64,000 nucleotides of DNA from Entophlyctis helioformis (GCA_025526915.1 JAHLKH010000004.1:124001-188000); one strand, 5' to 3'; counted from the first letter of the stretch, positions 8,771-21,554 are shown. The notes: generated by a model from the sequence alone, not told the origin. Numbers and translations are program-made.

Positions 8771-11700
8771 ATGCGCACACTATCAGCCAATAGCCTGGCC
8801 AAAGGCCCTGTTGGCGATAGCCATGAGCAGGCAGCAGGGGGTGCCGCAGGGGGTGTAAACTCAAGCGTCAGAAGCAGCACCTTAGGGGGAGCGGCACCGT
8901 CGGATACTGCAGCATCCGTCACGCTGTCGAAAAACAACATTCCCCTCGACACAACACGCATCTACCGTGTTGGACCATCTGACGATGCGTCATCGACAGG
9001 CAGGCAGAGCCCTGCAGGAACACTTTCAAAGGCCGCATTGAATGCCAAAAAGGGCTCGATTCGCGAGAAGGTCTCGTCGACAGAAGCCCTGAAGCAAGGT
9101 TCGTCCATGCTGCACTCATGGCAACAACCCCGACTGTTTATATTGCTGGACTGCACTTGCAACGCATGGCGGCCAGCATATGACAGGCACCATACCACAT
9201 CCTCGACTCATCAGCTGTTGCATACTGTCCATGTATCCTCTCACACCCATACGCGACTTCTTCACAACTTAGGAGGCAAGTCGAAGAACTCGTCAAGGAA
9301 GATGCTGGCCAGCATAGGTGTCGTTCAAGCCGTAGACGCGTCAAATGGCACGCCAATGGTAGCGAGGGCAGCAGGAGAGATGGTGGCCGAGCCGGAAGAC
9401 TACTCTCCTTCTCAAGGCTCTGGAGGTGAGATCATGACTTCAAGACAGTCATCTGGGTCAGCCAAACGAACGCTATGAATAGATTACACGTATTCTGTTG
9501 GCTATGCTGCCGTGACGGTATCACAGACATGGCTGACGAGCATTGATGTGTTCGACAGCTACATCTGCAAAGGCCAGGTCGCCTGATGGAAAAGCAAAGG
9601 GCGGCAGTATTGGCAAAGTTCGACTATCACCCATTGACGGTGCCAACCTGAACAAGCAAGTGCTCACATCGCGTGCCCGCATAAATACGGAGCCGCTTGA
9701 GATGGAGCCATGTAAGCTGTCAATTGAGTCGACACTTCAAGACTTTCGGATTTTCCAAAGCGCCATGCGTCATCCAGGAGCACTTCTCGGGCTGATTGCA
9801 AAGGAAGACGACAAGGAAGTGCATAGCGAGTTTGACGACTTGTGCAACGAGCTGTTGATTGTCTTGGGCGAATTGGAGGCATCTCTTGAAGACATCACGC
9901 TCTGGAAGGATGATTTCCTGAAACAGTCTGTGCCGTCAGCCGTGAAACTGGAGCTGACGCTTTTGTTTGCCAAACTCTTTCGAAGGTGATCTTGCTCACT
10001 GCCGATCGTCTCCTATGAATGCGTTGCATCAAGCTGACTGCAATGTGGCTGCGCACAATCACAGCAAATCCGATTTGCACCAGCCTCTGTTTGAGCTTAT
10101 CAAGTCGGTGCGCTTGTTCTCAAGACCCTGGCGCGAGAAGCGACACGCGCTGCTTGAACTTGAGTCAGAATATCAGCGGTAAGCCCATACCATGAAAGGA
10201 CGTCAATGGCTTATGGTCTTCTCATGCCTGTTGCATGGTGCATCCAACTGCCCAGCCACTACCACGTTCTCGATATTGCCATTCGCAAGCTGGACAATAT
10301 GCAGGCGCAGGTAGAGCCAACGTTGCCCTGTCATGCCCTGTCATGCCCTGACCACTTGACTGCAATCCCGTATTCTCTTTACTTGCGTGCAGGTTAAAAA
10401 GATCAGGACCCATCATCGGATTGGATTGTGGGAACGCCTGATACAAAAGCTGATTGTACGTCTGCATACAACTTGACGCGGCAAAGCACCAACTGGTGAA
10501 CCGTATCTTGCACGCATTAACAGCCATTGTGGCCCACACCAGGACTATGAAGGAACAGAGGGAGATGACGGACAGTACGCTCCTCAACAAAGAGGGTACG
10601 TCCTATCATCGACGATCAATGATAATGAGCTGATCGTTTCAACTCACACCACTCCAAGCCGAAGTCGCACCCCGTCACTATTGCCAGCGGCGAGCCCGTC
10701 GCCAGCAGGAAGACCCGAGTCGGGAAGACGGTCGCCAGCGAGACTTGGGGACGATGTGGCAAACCAAGCTGCCATGTCTGCGTCGATGTCGGCCAACCTG
10801 CTGCTCAGCTCGTCGAGAAGCATGAGCGCGTCTTTGCTAAAGCTGAAATGTAAGCAGGGGCATGTATCGTGTGGGATCAACAGGCTGACAACCAGCAACC
10901 AATATGATGTGCCCAGCAACCATTCAGTCCTACATTGTTGATGAGCCAGAGTGGCGCAAGAATGCCCGCACGCTTGTCAAGCGGTTCAAGTCGCTGGTCA
11001 GGAAAAACCATCCTGGCTTGAAGAAGATCATGCCACAGATCTTGCAGCGTCCACTGCCTGGTCCTTCTCCACGCCTCCAGTACCTCTCGACCAAGACCAG
11101 CACCATAGTTATCCGCAAGCGACCGTTCCCGATCCCACGCGCCATCTCCTGCCACAACTTCCGCGAGCTTGCAGACTATCAGCAGGAGATGGATTCATTG
11201 CGTGAGCAAGAAGAAGCGCGGTCGCTGTCAAAGAGCCGCGGCCCACAGGTCGACGAGTTTGGTCTGGAAATTGAGAATGCGGCACCTGACGCTGACTTGG
11301 GCGACCTTACCAGCCTGCGCATGAGCAATCCATTGCTGCGCTCAAACAGCTACAACACTCTCAGCGAGCTCGGCAAGCGTGCGCAGCTCAAACACCCGCT
11401 TATCAAGGGACGTACAGAATACGATCCCGACACATACGAGGTTGACTTTGAAGATGAATACGACTCGGACGAGATGCTATCCGAGGACGACGATGCAAGC
11501 GACGACTACTCGGACATTGATGAAAAGTACTTTAAGCGGTTCCACCAGGAAGACATCCAGGAAGTAATCAGCTCGTTCTTTGACACGCACCCAAACAAGG
11601 AGAGGGAGATGCAGGCCGACGGAAAACCGCAGGAAGAGGATGTAACCCAGCATATCGACACCGACAAGGAGTTCTTTACGATACAGGAAGTAATTGAGCT

Positions 11701-13003
11701 GACGCTGCTGCATGCGCAGCAAATGCACATTTTACAGTCGGAGTATTCGTGAGTGTGCTATTCGCGTTAAAGTCAATTGTGAAACATCACGCAGGGGGCG
11801 GTTGACTCACTACTATCGACTGATGGATGGCAGGGAGCGCATCGCGCGCATGGCAGGGCAGATTGAAGAGTTGCATCAAGAGCAGGTGGACTTGAACAAC
11901 GAATGGGAGAAGCGGTATCAGCAGGCAGTCGACCGTGCTCAAAAGATGACAGTTCAAACAATTTATCAAGGTACTGGAACAAGTGGAGGCGTTGGCGGAA
12001 GCGCGGCAGATGATCTGGCAGTTGTTGCTTCGCCCGAGCAGTCATTGCTATCAAGCCCAGTCGCGCGACGAAAGCCGTCAAGACTCTCGGTTGGTGCAGG
12101 GCATGCCGAGACAGCGAGTCGTGCCAAGCGTGCTATGCTCCATCAACAGCAGCAGATGCAGACGGCAGAAACTCAGGAAGACGATTCGCCAAGCTCAAAG
12201 TTGGCCAAGCTCAAAGAACGCATCGAGCGTCGACGCCAGGCTGCCATTCAGAAGGGGCAACGGATGGCAAAGCCTAAAAAGCGGGTGCTGCCAGTAAGTG
12301 TAGACATGTCTGCACAGACACCACATCTTGAAGGAGCTCGACTGTGCACCATTGTAACTAACCAGTGCTTTACCGATTGGGTATGTGTGTGTCTAGCCGC
12401 GCAAGCTACCAAAGTTTTCATCAACGCCGATGGCCATGAGCGTATGTCCATCTGCCACTGTGCCTGTGCTTTGGCCTGCAACACACAATGCGCTGACATC
12501 ACCACCGTAGTTCATGGAGCGACTCCGATGGTTTACTGAAATGTCGCTGCGGAAGAGGGCAGAGTCTCGGAACGCTGTTGTGCAGATGGAAATGACGGCT
12601 AATGAGCAGCGATTGGCCCACATTCGACGCATTCAAAACGACGAAGCTGCAACCTCGATCACCGGAGCATTGAGCGAGAAGAGCGCGCTGATGGCAGAAT
12701 TCATGCCCATGCCTGGCACCGTGCCGACACCAAAAGTACACCGCGATGTATGGGCCGAACAAGGTAAGCACTTGTCAAGGATAGTGTTACATCTGCAGTT
12801 TGTTGATGTTTCTTCGTCAATGTTGGTCACAAGGAATCCTGTCACCGTGGGGCGGACGATTCAAGACAACAACATCGCCTCTGAGTCTGTCGACAAAGAA
12901 GATCAACGTGCTCAATCTGTTCGATGTGGCCATGAACATTCCTCCGTCATCGCCGCACTCACAACCACAAGCAGACACTAGAAACGATCCAACGACAGAA
13001 TAA
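8771..13003 (+). CDS. Unrecognised large coiled-coil protein
   Basis: Multi-exon gene of about 1,000 codons; no family recognised. The N-terminal exon (8771-about 9100) and the second are Ser/Gly-rich. From about 9560 helical sequence follows: KLSIESTLQDFRIFQSAMRH, LCNELLIVLGELEASLEDI, LFELIKSVRLFSRPWREKR, RHYHVLDIAIRKLDNMQAQ. A Ser/Pro-rich linker follows (about 10660-10850). The largest exon (about 10915-11752) has VDEPEWRKNARTLVKRFKSL, an acidic stretch around 11440-11530, and FFTIQEVIELTLLHAQQMH. It continues into RIARMAGQIEELHQEQVDL, a coiled coil; later exons add ERLRWFTEMSLRKRAESRN. The last exon ends at 13001-13003. It begins 33 bp after the previous stop codon, so the two models could be one transcription unit. 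One apparent intron near 10459-10489 would be only about 31 bp, so that junction is uncertain. Confidence 0.55.
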
Positions 13004-13089
13004 ACGCGATAGCATACTTCATTCAAGCGTCAGCCCTCTGAGGTCTGTTGAACAGTGGGGAGATGACTCCTATCCGCCTCCACGTCTGT

Positions 13090-16000
13090 CTACTTTTTCT
13101 TCGCTGGCTTCTTTGCTGGCTCAGAGGCCTCTTCCTCCGGAACAACCAACAATGCCGACCGTTTCTTGAGCAATGGTGACTTTTCGAAGAAATCCTGTTA
13201 AGCCATGGTTAGCAACGCAGCATACATTAAACGGCCAATAAATTCCAGAGTACTAACGCTGTACAGCTTGTCCTCCTCTTTGTTTTCTGGCGGCATGTTG
13301 AGGATTTGCTCCACAAACTCGTTGTTGGCCAAAGGCTTGACGCGAAGCTGTGTGCGCATATGGCGGCGTTAGTTACAACATATCCAGTCGATGCTATGAT
13401 ACGAGTGTTGGGGTTACCATTTTAACGCGACGATCCGTCAACACGCGATCACACACGAGGCGTATCGAGCCTGCCGAAAAGCCGTCGCTCATTCGCGTCA
13501 GCAGGCTGAAGTTGATAGGCTTTTGGCCGTCTCCCACCCGTTCGCCAATGAACTGCTTCCAGATGAGCATCCGCGAAGAGTAGTCTGGTTTGGGGCACAG
13601 AAGGATCTTATCAAAGAGAGGCAGCATAGACTTGACGTCTGCATCCCACGGCTTGCTGCTTGTGCCGATAAGTATGACACGCTCGCTTGCCTCCTTAATG
13701 CTCTTAATGTTCTTGAGAAGATCTTTCTTGATGCGCTTTGGGTCGGATGTGTCGTCTTTTGGAACTTTCTTGGCAAACACCATTTCGACATTGTCAATGA
13801 ATATAATCGACGGTCCTTGCGCTTTGGCAACCTTGAACACCATGTGCACCATCTTGGTCACATTGGCCTTGCCACTATACTGGCTTGCCGTGTTTCTGGG
13901 GCTGAGGTTGAATATCTGCGCACCGATTTCAGATGCGATTGCGCGGACAAGCATCGACTTGCCCGAACCGTGTGGTCCGAAAAGAAGAATTGACGATACT
14001 TTTGGATACGTTACGGTGACAATCGGCAAACTCATCGGTATGACGCAGTATTCGGTCAAAACCTGCAGCAACACGCCCATTCAGGTCAGATACAGCGTCG
14101 TACCCAATCGCCTTAGCATGCATAAGTCTACTAACGCGTTGAAGCTCGGCCATTGACGGGGTTATCACAATATCTTTGGTGGCGGACACCCCCATGAGAT
14201 TGAAGTCACCAGCGTACTGGTTGATAGAGATGCTTGAATGCTGGATGGGTTTCGAGTGTAGTTTGAGTGAGATTCAAGTGGCATGCATGACTATTCGAAT
14301 GAACTACCTTTTGCAGCAGGCCTGTTTGAATCAACTCCTCAACAAGCGACTCCATGGTCCGGTTGGCGGTGAGATCCTTCTCTTTCTTTCCCTTCTTTCC
14401 CTTCTCCTACTCGTGTTGCGCAGCATTAGGCAATCATAACTGCCAAAATTGTTCTACACTATCCGTGACAGCCTTGCATTCAAGGATTGGATGCCTGGAA
14501 CCATACCTTTTTGCCCTTGCCGCCCTTCTTTCCCTTCTTGCCACCTCCTTTAGCCAAGGCATCAATTGCACAGTGAGTCAACACGCCGAGTTTAACTGCT
14601 CGTGCACGGACATGCTTACCCTTCTTTCCTTTGCCCTTGCCCTTTTTGCCCTTTGCGTTCTTTTCGCGCTCAACAGCAAGCTTGAGGTTTTTAAGCTCAT
14701 CCTGCAGTACTTCAAACACATCCTTCTTGATCTATGTGCGCATCAAGTGATGTGCGTCAGCCTGTGTGCTACTCGGCGTAGGAACGTCCACTAGGTCGCC
14801 TGCATCTCATTTTACCTCAGCTTCTACTTCACGTCTCTTATCAGCCTTGATGATCTCCTGGTCGTGCTTCTGGGCGAAATTGTCTGATTCGTCCTTGCAT
14901 CTCCATTTCCCTGCATACTCTCCTTGCCTATTTTCAGACGGGTATATCAGCATTGACTGCTGTTTGGGTTGCAATGCATAATGTACTCACTCTGATCCAA
15001 TTTGCTTAAGATACTCTGATTGGTCGTACTTGAATTTGTCCTCCTCGTTGTCTTCCTCAGGCTGAAAATAGTCATGTTAAGCCATCGCCGCGTGCGACTT
15101 TTGCTGTCAGTTATCTGCTCACCTCATCCTTGGCACCTTTCTTTCCGTCCTTTTTGGCGTCTTTCTTCGCATCTTTCTTGTCGCCTCCTTTCTTCTTGGC
15201 GTCTTTGCCAGAGGCAGCCGTTGATGGTTTTTCTATGCCGCGTTGGTCAATATCCAAAACCTGCACTGCATATTCAAATTTGAAGCCCACCATCTTCCTT
15301 GGATTTATCTCCGTCGCCATTCGGATCGGTCTGGTTAGGCTGATACAGGGTGAACTTGAACCCGGCACGCTGCCACACGGTCTCCTCCGGAAAGTCGGGA
15401 AACTTGCCATTAACGCGCTTGTATTCCATGTACCATTGCCGAAAGTCATCCTGTATCGCCTCTTTCATGTCCGGACCCTCCACTTTAAGGATCCTGCCAC
15501 ACTCAATGTAAGCATTTCATGTCATGTCAGTTATCCACTCTGGCATTTATGCTTACTTTTCTTTTGTGTTCACCAAGGCTTGCAGATAGTCTTCTTCATA
15601 CTGCTGTTGCAGAATTTTGCGTCTGTTTCGGTTTATTGCCGCCTTGGTCGATGGGTCTGTTTTCGGCTCTCGATGCGGCGTCGCCATTCCTTCCATTTGC
15701 AGGCATTGAGTTTACGTCAGACTCAAGCTCTGCCACAACATGTAGACCGATATGGAAAGCTTACCGAGGAAAGTCAACTCATCCAGCAACATTTTCTTGA
15801 CCTTTGAACGGGCTTTGTAGCCACGGTAGCTGTCCACACGTTAGCTACTCAGTCTCATCGTGCCTCTGTTAACATGCCCAGTGCCAAAGCAATTTGAGAA
15901 CTAACATTCGCTGAATCTTGACAGCTGCCTCGTTGACTTCTTTCTCGTCATCATTGCCAATCATATCCTTTTCACGTTGAGCTTGGAGCCTGTTGGATTG

Positions 16001-17047
16001 TGTGAGTGCAATAGTGCTGAAACTTGACAGTTCGCCTTTTTTCTGCCTGGTTCGAGTGAACCTACTTGATATCTCTCATGTACTTGGCTCGAAGTTTCCC
16101 CTGGCGACCGCGCTCGTTGGTTTGAATGATCCGGACAGCCTCGGCAACTGTCATCTCTGGAAATGCCGAAACAATGTCTCCAAACCCAAACTCTTTGGCA
16201 CTGAGCTTGTCCTAAACAGCAATTCACTCTTAGCATCCCATTGTCTGTAGTGACGGCGTAAGGTACACCAGGGGAGCACGACAGGTTAACCAGGTGGCGT
16301 GCTTAGTTACCAAGAGTTCTTTGCGAGACTGAATTTCGGTCTGGCGCTCTTCGACGTAGAAACGCGGGATGGGAAGCCGCAGATGGTCTGGCGTCAGCTT
16401 GAGGTCCAGAAGAATGTCGTTGAAGTTGTGAAAGTCGGAGCACTCAAGATCAACCATGTACTGAGCAAAGACGGATTCTCATGGTGTTCAGCTCCACAAT
16501 TGGCAGTCCATGTGCTGGAGCAACCATAAGCAAAGCAGCATCTCCCTTACGTGTTTGATTTCGAGCAATCGACCCATGACTGCCACAACAACTTCCTTGA
16601 GCAGTCTCCGCTTTTGAGGATGGAGCATTTGATCGTAGGCGTCCTTCACGACCATCATAACGCGTAGCGATGTTAGTATCCAAGCTGAGCTGATGCTACA
16701 AGAACAGTGCCAGCATCGTGGGGTTCGCCGATGGGACAAATGGAGGTCATGGCGTTTCGTGGACTGTGGCTTACCTCAAGCTTCCGGTATATCTGTATGT
16801 ATCTGATGTAGAGAAGCGCGAGGTGCTGGAACGCAAACTCGCGGTCTTTGGGCTGCAGACTCTGGTCTGCAGGCGACTCGTACTCCAGCTGTCCATAGAG
16901 GACTTGGTTTGCTTCGGCCCAGTATCGATTATAGGTCCTGAACGAGGAAGCACGACGTTAGTATGCAAGGCAGGAGCAAAACTGTCTCGGTTGCCTCGGC
17001 TTTCAGATGCGTCCGCTTGCCATGCCACACACTTACGCGTTCGACAT
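13090..17047 (-). CDS. DRC11: DRC11 (IQCA1), AAA subunit of the nexin-dynein regulatory complex
   Basis: Axonemal protein of the nexin-dynein link that regulates dynein motors. A tiny first exon (17047-17037, MSNA) joins at about 16937 to TYNRYWAEANQVLYGQLEYE and LLYIRYIQIYRKLE, the IQCA1 N-terminus. FHNFNDILLDLKLTPDHLRLP, a Lys/Gly-rich charged block (about 14500-14700) and an IRQWY-type segment (QDDFRQWYMEYKRVNGKFPDF is the stretch near 15400) follow. The AAA module is at about 14010-13400: Walker A GPHGSGKS, then IFNLSPRNTASQYSGK and DPKRIKKDLLKNIK, a sensor-like VILIGTSSKPWDADVK, and KPDYSSRMLIWKQFI. The Walker B position reads IIFIDN, lacking the usual catalytic Glu. The C-terminus is Lys-rich (stop at 13090-13092). 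About a dozen exons. Divergent from PIG-V, 400 bp away. Confidence 0.88.
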
Positions 17048-17447
17048 GCGTGTTTTGAGATTCGCGAACAACCTCCGTACTCTGGTTGGCTCAGATGGTC
17101 ATCGCGAGGCCGACTGCATCCACCCAAGCTGGATGCTGATACTGAGTGATAACTGTCGAGCAACGTCGCGCCATGCCAGATACAGACGTTGCTGCACTTG
17201 CTGCTCTCTGTAGACGGCCAGCATCACGGCAATGCATCATGCCATCCAGCGGCATGCAAGACGCGATCCTGCCTGCCATCTAGCCATGTTCAGCATCGCT
17301 TGCTTGCATCGGGGTTCCTGTCGATCGACCAAACACGCCACATTCTCGTTAGTTGGTGGCCTCGCATGCTCGCGGATGTGTGTCGCCCACTGGTCGTCCA
17401 TGCATGCTGCTGACTATTAGGCTACGGCATGACACGCTGGCCAGAGC
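17048..17447. promoter_or_regulatory. Head-to-head spacer DRC11 / PIG-V
   Basis: A 400 bp region between two divergent start codons. No convincing coding exon, RNA gene or repeat was seen. It is presumed to hold both promoters. Confidence 0.35.
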
Positions 17448-19162
17448 ATGGGCGTCGAAAGCCAGGACGTTCGTTTCGTGGCGACCATTGCAGTCGTCAG
17501 CCGTCTGGCGTTGGCAGCAGTTGTCCTTGCGACTGTGCTTGTTTCGTCCGAGTATGATACATCTGTGAGTGTGACGGACACTCTGGCAGCCCAATATCAA
17601 CCGCAACGTCAGCCGCAGCTGCAGACCAATCCGAGGCATTCAAGTCCTGCACAACAGCCGCCTTCCTGCTCGGACCTTTTGAGCCGCCTTGCATTGGTGC
17701 TGGCACGGCCTTTGATGCGCTGGGACGCTGTTTACTTTCTGGACATTGCCGAGAACGGATACACCTTTGAGCAGCAGTTTGCCTTCTTCCCAGGATTGCC
17801 GCTCCTCGCTCGAGGTCTTGCATCCGTCTGTGCGTCACACCTTGACTGTGGCCTTCACCGGTGTGATCCATCTTGCTCATCCAATTGCATGCAGTCGCAT
17901 GGACAGGGGGTTTCTGCAACCATGCGGCAACCACGCTCGCTGGCATCGCTGTCTCCAACATTTCGTTTGTCATCGCGACCATTGCTCTCTACCATCTCTC
18001 GGCTCACGTGCTACAAGATCGGCGGCTGGCGCGAGTCTCAGCAGTGCTCTTTGCATTGAGCCCAGCAGGCATCTTTCTGTCGTCAATGTACTCGGAATCG
18101 CCGTTTGCAGCCTTTGCCTTCCTGGGCATGCTTTGCATGGTACGCGGCCAAAGGCTGGAGGCATCCATATTGTGGTCTGCAGCTTCAGCAATCCGAGCAA
18201 ACGGGATTCTGCTCGTTGGCTTCTTTGCATGGGACGTGCTCCATCCAATGTCGGCACGGTCTGCAAATAGTGTAAGCATGTAGTATCTTCTAGATGGACG
18301 CATGATCAATGGACTAGTAGCCCTTTGTAAACAAGCTGATTACGTCGCGTGTCTGCATAGTCGCTTCCTGCTCGATTGGTCTTCAATTCCTTGTTGAGCG
18401 CCATAGCAATGGCGCCTTTCATTTCCTTCCAGTACTTCGCATGGGCCACGTTTTGTGATCCTTCTCAAACGGACACGTCGCACAGGCGCCCTTGGTGCAC
18501 CAACACGCCTCCGATAATCTATTCTTTTGTCCAAGAGCGATACTGGTGAGAGGACTTTGCTTCCTGATTGCATGCTTGGAGCTGTTGTATTACCATGGAT
18601 TGTCGCTCAGCAGCCATCAACCGCCTAAAATAGGGACAATGGCTTGTTTAAATACTACACACTGCAGCAGCTGCCAAACTTTGTCCTTGCGGCACCCATC
18701 GCAGCCATATCAATGGCAGGGATTGTTGCATATGCTCGTTCCTACACAAGCGCGTTCTTGTCTCTCGGGTTCGTCTCAAATGGCAAGCATGACAAGCCGC
18801 AGATGCCCTCCATTCGCAAGCCGACTGCGGCCCCACCCGGAACGCCAGCCTTACAGTTGACGCCATCTTCATTGCCACCGCCGCTCGCAGCTCTGCCGTT
18901 CATCTACCTTTGGACAGGCATGCTGGTCATTTGTCTGTCATCCATGCATGTCCAGGTCATCATCCGCTTTTTCACATCGGTGCCACCACTGTACTGGTAC
19001 CTCGCCAGTCTCCTCACACCCCATCCACCCACCTCTTCCTCGATCGGGCTTTCGCCTGCCTTGCCCTTGCAAGCATCATCCAGACTGGGGTTGATGATCT
19101 ACCTGGTCGTATATCCTCTTGTTGGCGCTATTTTGTTTGCAAACTTTCTGCCTCCTGCGTAA
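17448..19162 (+). CDS. PIGV: GPI mannosyltransferase 2 (PIG-V/GPI18)
   Basis: ER membrane enzyme that adds the second mannose to the glycosylphosphatidylinositol core (family GT76). The start at 17448 is followed by a hydrophobic helix (VATIAVVSRLALAAVVLATV). A Gln/Pro-rich luminal insert precedes the family signature MRWDAVYFLDIAENGYTFEQ and AFFPGLPLLARG. Next come helices of the polytopic core: GIAVSNISFVIATIALYHLS, LFALSPAGIFLSSMYSESP, and ASAIRANGILL. The last large exon (about 18640-19162) carries the remaining helices, including FIYLWTGMLVICLSSM and a final membrane segment ending FANFLPPA. Introns lie near 17830-17920, 18270-18330 and 18590-18640. The Ser-Met-Tyr-Ser-Glu-Ser-Pro motif and the W-D pair are typical of PIG-V. 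Confidence 0.88.
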
Positions 19163-19339
19163 ACCGCATTATGAAGGCCACGCTGCTTTGACGAACATCG
19201 TTTGCATCTCAATTCAAGAGGCAATCCGTCTATCCGAAGCAAATCCATACATTGGGATAAAGAAAAAGCTGCGAGGCGAAAGTGTAGGGAATGGGCGAGG
19301 TATTCGTTATTATAGAAAGTGATCGTGGTTCCGCTCACA

Positions 19340-21065
19340 TCAATTGTTTGCAGCTGGCAAGCCTTGCAACACCTTCTTCAGAAGCGATCCCTCGTTTGCC
19401 GGCGTGCCAAACTGAAGCTCCGGAAGATGCTCTCTGCTTCTCACTGAGGATTGTGATCCTGCCAACGTCACGGTTGCGATTGCCGATTGTGGAGCGAGAG
19501 CTTGGGATGCACGCTGATTTATCTGCGGCTTTGCCTGTGATATCGTATTGGATGCTTGCATGCCACTTTGCGTGTTTCCTGGTGAAAATGCAGCAGTTTC
19601 GTTTAGACGTACTGGCAATGCTGCATGACGTGACAGCTCTGGGTTGCTGGATCGAAGCGAAAATGTGGACGCGCGTGCCATGTACGATGGTGCATCCGCA
19701 AGCGAGTTGTTGAAAAGCGAGAGCGACAGAATCGACCTTGATGATCTCTTCAACGTCGGCGCCTGCTTCCCAAGCAATGCATGTGGCCGCACATGGCCGG
19801 CTGATACAACAAAGTCTTGCGATCGTTCAACGAACAGGCTAACCAACTGGATGCTTTGCTCTGCCTCGCGCGGAGTTTGAACCTGTCCCTTTGCTGGCCA
19901 AAGCAGACTTGGCGCGATGCATGCTGCCAGATTGGCCGCAGTCATCTTGTTCACATCCGATTTTGACGCGATGTGTGCCAGGACGCTGCATAGATACTCG
20001 AACGTGTGGAGATGCTCAGGCGGTAGCAGAAGAAGCATGAGTTGGAGGGCCAGAATGCGATCGGCGTCATCCGAGATATCTGTTTGGCCCAAAGCAAGTG
20101 GTGAGCATGAGAGCTGCTGCAAATCCATGTGTTTGCAGTAGCGATTGCAGAACCAAGTACATGTGAGCTACCTATGCATTTGAGGAAAGGCTGATACAAT
20201 GCGGTCGTCAGAAGCGGCTCTGGGAGGTCGCGAAGGTACTTTTTAAGGCACCCTGCAACATCATGTGCCTTGTCTTCATGGAAGTACCTATCGTGCAAGT
20301 AGGCGGCGATCATCATGGCATGACCCGGCACATCTTTTTCAGTATGCGACACTGAATAGCGAGTGCCAAGTGTGCGCGAACATGCCTGCCTAATCGACTT
20401 ACTGCTTGCCATTGTATGCCGGAGGGATGTCAAACTCGTTTACGAGGATGTTGATCCGTGCCGTGTTTCCGCTCACACGCAGTATTCCTTCCTTTTCACC
20501 TGCGACGGCGGCAAGCATCCGATGTTAGCCAGCTGCGTTGCCCATAGCTGTGTATGCCACACTTTGGGCTCATGGTTGGCTGCGTGCCTGCGTGCACAAG
20601 CAACGTACAGTTTGCTTTGAGAAACTCGCCGCATTCAAAGACAATGGTGGGCACCTTGCGCGAACCGTCCAGAGTCACAGATGCATATCCTATCGACTTG
20701 GCGATATGTGTCTTTGTCACAAACTTGGGTCCTGATTCAGCGATTGCATGTCAGCCATTGTATCGCATCGCATTCAACAATCATCATTAATTCTTTTGAT
20801 GTTGTAGACTGTTCATGGATCCATGCTAGTTACCTGACTCGTCGCGTTTCTTGGCAAGCCACCAGGTATGCTGGCTCGCACTGCCGGATGATATGAAGAT
20901 GTTCTTTGCAATGTCGCTTGAAATGGTCTTGCGTCCATACTTTTTGAGTATGACGTTAAGCCGCTTGATTGCGTGGAGATGCATCTCAAGCAGTTCCTCG
21001 CGACTGAACTCCGCGAGGGATTTGCGACGCCAGCTGACGTCTGGCACGCCATTCAATGCGACCAT
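19340..21065 (-). CDS. RhoGAP-domain protein
   Basis: GTPase-activating protein for Rho-family GTPases. The N-terminal exon (21065-about 20830) encodes SREELLEMHLHAIKRLNVIL and a segment with ASQHTWWLAKKRDESGN. The next exon (TKTHIAKSIGYASVTLDGSR) completes a small domain I cannot name. The RhoGAP domain then starts with GILRVSGNTARINILVNEF; its Arg fits the catalytic arginine finger of the G-I-x-R-x-S-G motif. It continues with CLKKYLRDLPEPLL and ANLAACIAPSLLW. The tail (about 19340-19800) is Ser/Ala/Gln-rich and probably disordered. Five or six exons. An in-frame Ser/Thr-rich open stretch at 21114-21425 could be an additional 5' exon. Confidence 0.8.
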
Positions 21066-21554
21066 ATGAGTATATAGTGTAGTTGCATTGGAGCAGAAGC
21101 GACCGCCGCCGCTTCACGGAGCGCTCACGGATGTGATGCCGAGAATAAGAGCACGATGGCTCTTACATAACGCCACAGCCCCAGATTCGGTCTTGGTGCT
21201 GCTCATCCCCTTACCTATCAGTGCTGCGTCCTTGTTGAGCTTCGTGGTCGACTCGAGAGATCGCGGCTTTGCATTGTTGTCGCTCAAGCCAAGGCTGGCA
21301 ACGGTTTGCGCATCAGAGCTGTCCAGAGTCTCTCTCAGATTGCAGCTCATAGATAGCGACAGCGGCCGCATGGGCGATGTCGAGTTTCGCGACCCGTTAA
21401 CCGTCTCGGATCTGCGGCGCTCCATTGGTCGGATTGTGGGACTAAGGTGAATTCGATTTTTGCCGCGTTGCGTTATATGTGAGGACGGTTCTCATACCAT
21501 TACCCCTGGTGGACAAACGTGGACTGACGGCGAAGCAGACAGGGAGAGATCGGC
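21066..21554. promoter_or_regulatory. Divergent spacer RhoGAP / OTUD6B with a possible extra RhoGAP exon
   Basis: A 489 bp spacer. The minus strand of 21114-21425 is open for about 100 codons of Ser/Thr-rich sequence and has a good donor (GTAAGAG) at about 21168. No clear acceptor joins it to the exon starting at 21065. The plus strand of the same stretch is also open (21088-21450) without recognisable motifs. I leave both unannotated as genes. Confidence 0.35.

Noticed and set aside
2425..17447. A functional operon or cluster of flagellar genes
   Set aside because: The flagellar genes are on different strands and interleaved with UBC12, nicastrin, IF3 and PIG-V. Proximity may be chance, so I treat it only as a hint for the unknown genes.
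21088..21450. 120-codon plus-strand open frame upstream of OTUD6B
   Set aside because: No recognisable motif and no splice join to OTUD6B exon 1; both strands are open here by composition.
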